This document shows positions 6,580-7,094 of a stretch of DNA of 7,094 nucleotides, piece by piece. The notes beneath the pieces were generated by a model. It did not search any database, was not told where the DNA came from, and saw only the letters and a program-made list of their open reading frames with translations. Both the position numbers and the translations under genes were made by a program. Origin of the DNA: Clostridia bacterium (lineage in GTDB: Bacteria; Bacillota; Clostridia; Oscillospirales; Acutalibacteraceae); NCBI GenBank assembly GCA_017615405.1, contig JAGAAE010000187.1, forward strand, positions 1 to 7,094, read 5' to 3'. How positions within the stretch are numbered: position 1 is the first letter of the stretch; each line of letters opens with the position of its first letter.

Positions 6580-6828
6580 ATGCTTAATGATTTGGTCCAG
6601 ATTTATTTATATTCCTCGCTTATTGCGATCGTCGTATTGGCAGGTGTTGCCGCGGGAATTATGGACAAAGTCTTTGGCGTCGGTTATCATCCGATACTTT
6701 CCGCGGTGATCGGTGCCGCCATAGGGATCGTATTCCTTGTCATATTCCCGAAACTCGTGGTCGCCGCCGCCATAGTCGCAGTAGTCGCAACGATCGCGGC
6801 AAGTCTGATTCAGGAAAAGGTACTTTAA
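6580..6828 (+). CDS. Small Gly/Ala-rich membrane protein of unknown function
   Basis: An 82-residue hydrophobic protein that I cannot assign to a family. Two or three membrane helices are expected: about 8-27, about 38-57, and 58-76, the last two possibly forming one broken segment around FPK at 56-58. The helices are rich in Gly, Ala, Val and Ile; the only long polar stretches are MDKVFGVGYHP (28-38) and the QEK C-terminus. A strong ribosome binding site, AAAGGGGG at 6564-6571, lies 8 nt before the ATG, which supports real expression. It is followed within 12 nt by an intrinsic terminator, marking it as the last gene of the transcript. The 93-nt gap upstream has no terminator and no convincing promoter, so it may be read from the upstream operon. 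Confidence 0.75.
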   Translation: MLNDLVQIYLYSSLIAIVVLAGVAAGIMDKVFGVGYHPILSAVIGAAIGIVFLVIFPKLVVAAAIVAVVATIAASLIQEKVL

Positions 6829-6839
6829 TAGCAAAATAT

Positions 6840-6877
6840 AAACGGCTGTATCGCTTGATTGATACAGCCGTTTTTTT
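6840..6877 (+). terminator. Strong intrinsic (rho-independent) terminator
   Basis: A perfect 13-bp stem pairs AAACGGCTGTATC (6840-6852) with GATACAGCCGTTT (6861-6873) across an 8-nt loop. It is directly followed by a T run that begins within the stem (6871-6877). This closes the + strand transcript 12 nt after the small membrane protein gene. On the reverse strand the stem is followed by a less uniform T-rich stretch (TATATTTTGC), so weak bidirectional action is possible. Confidence 0.95.
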
Positions 6878-6930
6878 GCGCTTTCTTGAAGGTCACCGCG
6901 CTACAATCTTATCAATATTGCCTCATCGTC

Positions 6931-6965
6931 TGATATCTGATATCTGATGTCTGATATCTGATGTC
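6931..6965. repeat. Heptamer tandem repeat, five copies
   Basis: Five uninterrupted 7-bp units: TGATATC, TGATATC, TGATGTC, TGATATC, TGATGTC. The preceding CATCGTC (6924-6930) may be a decayed unit. The tract is noncoding, lies between the terminator and the composite palindromic element, and contains overlapping GATATC palindromes. No protein-coding frame uses it. A slippage-prone microsatellite is the simplest reading. Confidence 0.9.
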
Positions 6966-6972
6966 TGGATCC

Positions 6973-7043
6973 GTAGGGTCGATTCACGAATCGACCGAAA
7001 AAACCGCGCAGGGTCAACGCGGGCGGATGATATCCGCCCCTAC
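6973..7043. repeat. Composite palindromic element bounded by GTAGGG/CCCTAC
   Basis: A 71-bp stretch bounded by a 6-bp inverted repeat, GTAGGG at 6973-6978 and CCCTAC at 7038-7043. It holds two tight hairpins: GGTCGATTC (6977-6985) with GAATCGACC (6988-6996), and GGGCGGAT (7021-7028) with ATCCGCCC (7032-7039). The connecting segment contains CGCG at 7005-7008 and 7018-7021, and repeats AGGGTC (6975-6980 and 7010-7015). Neither hairpin is followed by a T run, so these are not ordinary terminators. The form suggests a dispersed, MITE-like or REP-like noncoding repeat; I recall similar GTAGGG-GCGGAT-type palindromes from clostridial genomes, but copy number cannot be tested within this window. 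Confidence 0.7.
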
Positions 7044-7069
7044 TACGGTATAAAACTACGGTATAAAAC
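7042..7069. repeat. 13-bp direct tandem repeat, two copies
   Basis: The unit CTACGGTATAAAA occurs perfectly at 7043-7055 and 7056-7068, and period-13 identity extends one base to each side. The first copy begins at the last base of the composite palindromic element. The repeat could be a small duplication at an insertion edge or a slippage product. Confidence 0.85.
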
Positions 7070-7086
7070 CATTTATTGTTTTATAC
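7061..7086. repeat. AT-rich 9-bp inverted repeat near the window end
   Basis: GTATAAAAC (7061-7069) pairs perfectly with GTTTTATAC (7078-7086) across an 8-nt loop. The left arm lies in the second copy of the 13-bp repeat, and the identical arm in the first copy (7048-7056) could compete for the same partner. It could be an operator or part of the promoter region for a gene beyond the window; TTGTTT at 7076-7081 is a possible -35 box whose -10 would lie outside. Confidence 0.6.
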
Positions 7087-7094
7087 ATATATAA

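Noticed and set aside
6931..6965. CRISPR array
   Set aside because: The units are 7 bp and contiguous, with no spacers, and no cas gene is present.
6977..7039. Additional intrinsic terminators
   Set aside because: The two hairpins are not followed by T runs on either strand, and a full terminator already exists at 6840-6877.

Overview
The window looks like a chromosomal segment from a low-to-mid-GC Gram-positive anaerobe of the class Clostridia (Lachnospiraceae/Oscillospiraceae-like). This is judged from protein character (PucR/CdaR-type regulator, Firmicutes-type FtsEX, a PcsB-like M23 hydrolase, VanZ, AI-2E permease), from purine-rich Shine-Dalgarno sites, and from dense packing on one strand. 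Species cannot be named from sequence alone. No phage, plasmid, transposase, CRISPR, tRNA or rRNA is visible.

Layout, all genes on the + strand. 1-82: AT-rich leader that probably holds the promoter. 83-1159: PucR/CdaR-family regulator. 1180-1911: ftsE. 1908-2999: ftsX, overlapping ftsE by 4 nt and carrying an unusual acidic, threonine-rich insertion in its large extracellular loop. 3032-4234: secreted coiled-coil M23 peptidase of the PcsB/CwlO/EnvC functional type. 4238-4741: VanZ-like membrane protein. 4719-5945: AI-2E-family permease with a GTG start. 5932-6486: unrecognised coiled-coil protein. 6580-6828: small unrecognised membrane protein. 6840-6877: strong intrinsic terminator. 6878-7094: no gene, but a dense cluster of short tandem and inverted repeats. 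Overlaps or gaps of at most 32 nt join the first seven genes, and no terminator is seen before 6840, so 83-6828 reads as one probable transcription unit. The last gene sits 93 nt downstream of its neighbour and could also have its own promoter.

Working model: FtsE (ATPase) and FtsX (membrane mechanotransmitter) form a type VII ABC complex that controls a periplasm-side peptidoglycan hydrolase during division or elongation. The adjacent M23 protein, with its signal peptide, long coiled coil with hinge, and complete zinc site, is the obvious partner. The regulator at the head of the unit may tie expression of this wall-remodelling module to a metabolic or stress signal. VanZ and the AI-2E permease are envelope proteins whose role here is open.

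The points most worth a second look are the FtsX insertion containing an 18-bp in-frame tandem repeat, the unnamed coiled-coil protein translationally coupled to the permease, and the composite palindromic element bounded by GTAGGG/CCCTAC next to a heptamer array after the terminator. I see no clear evidence of a wholly new defence or mobile system.
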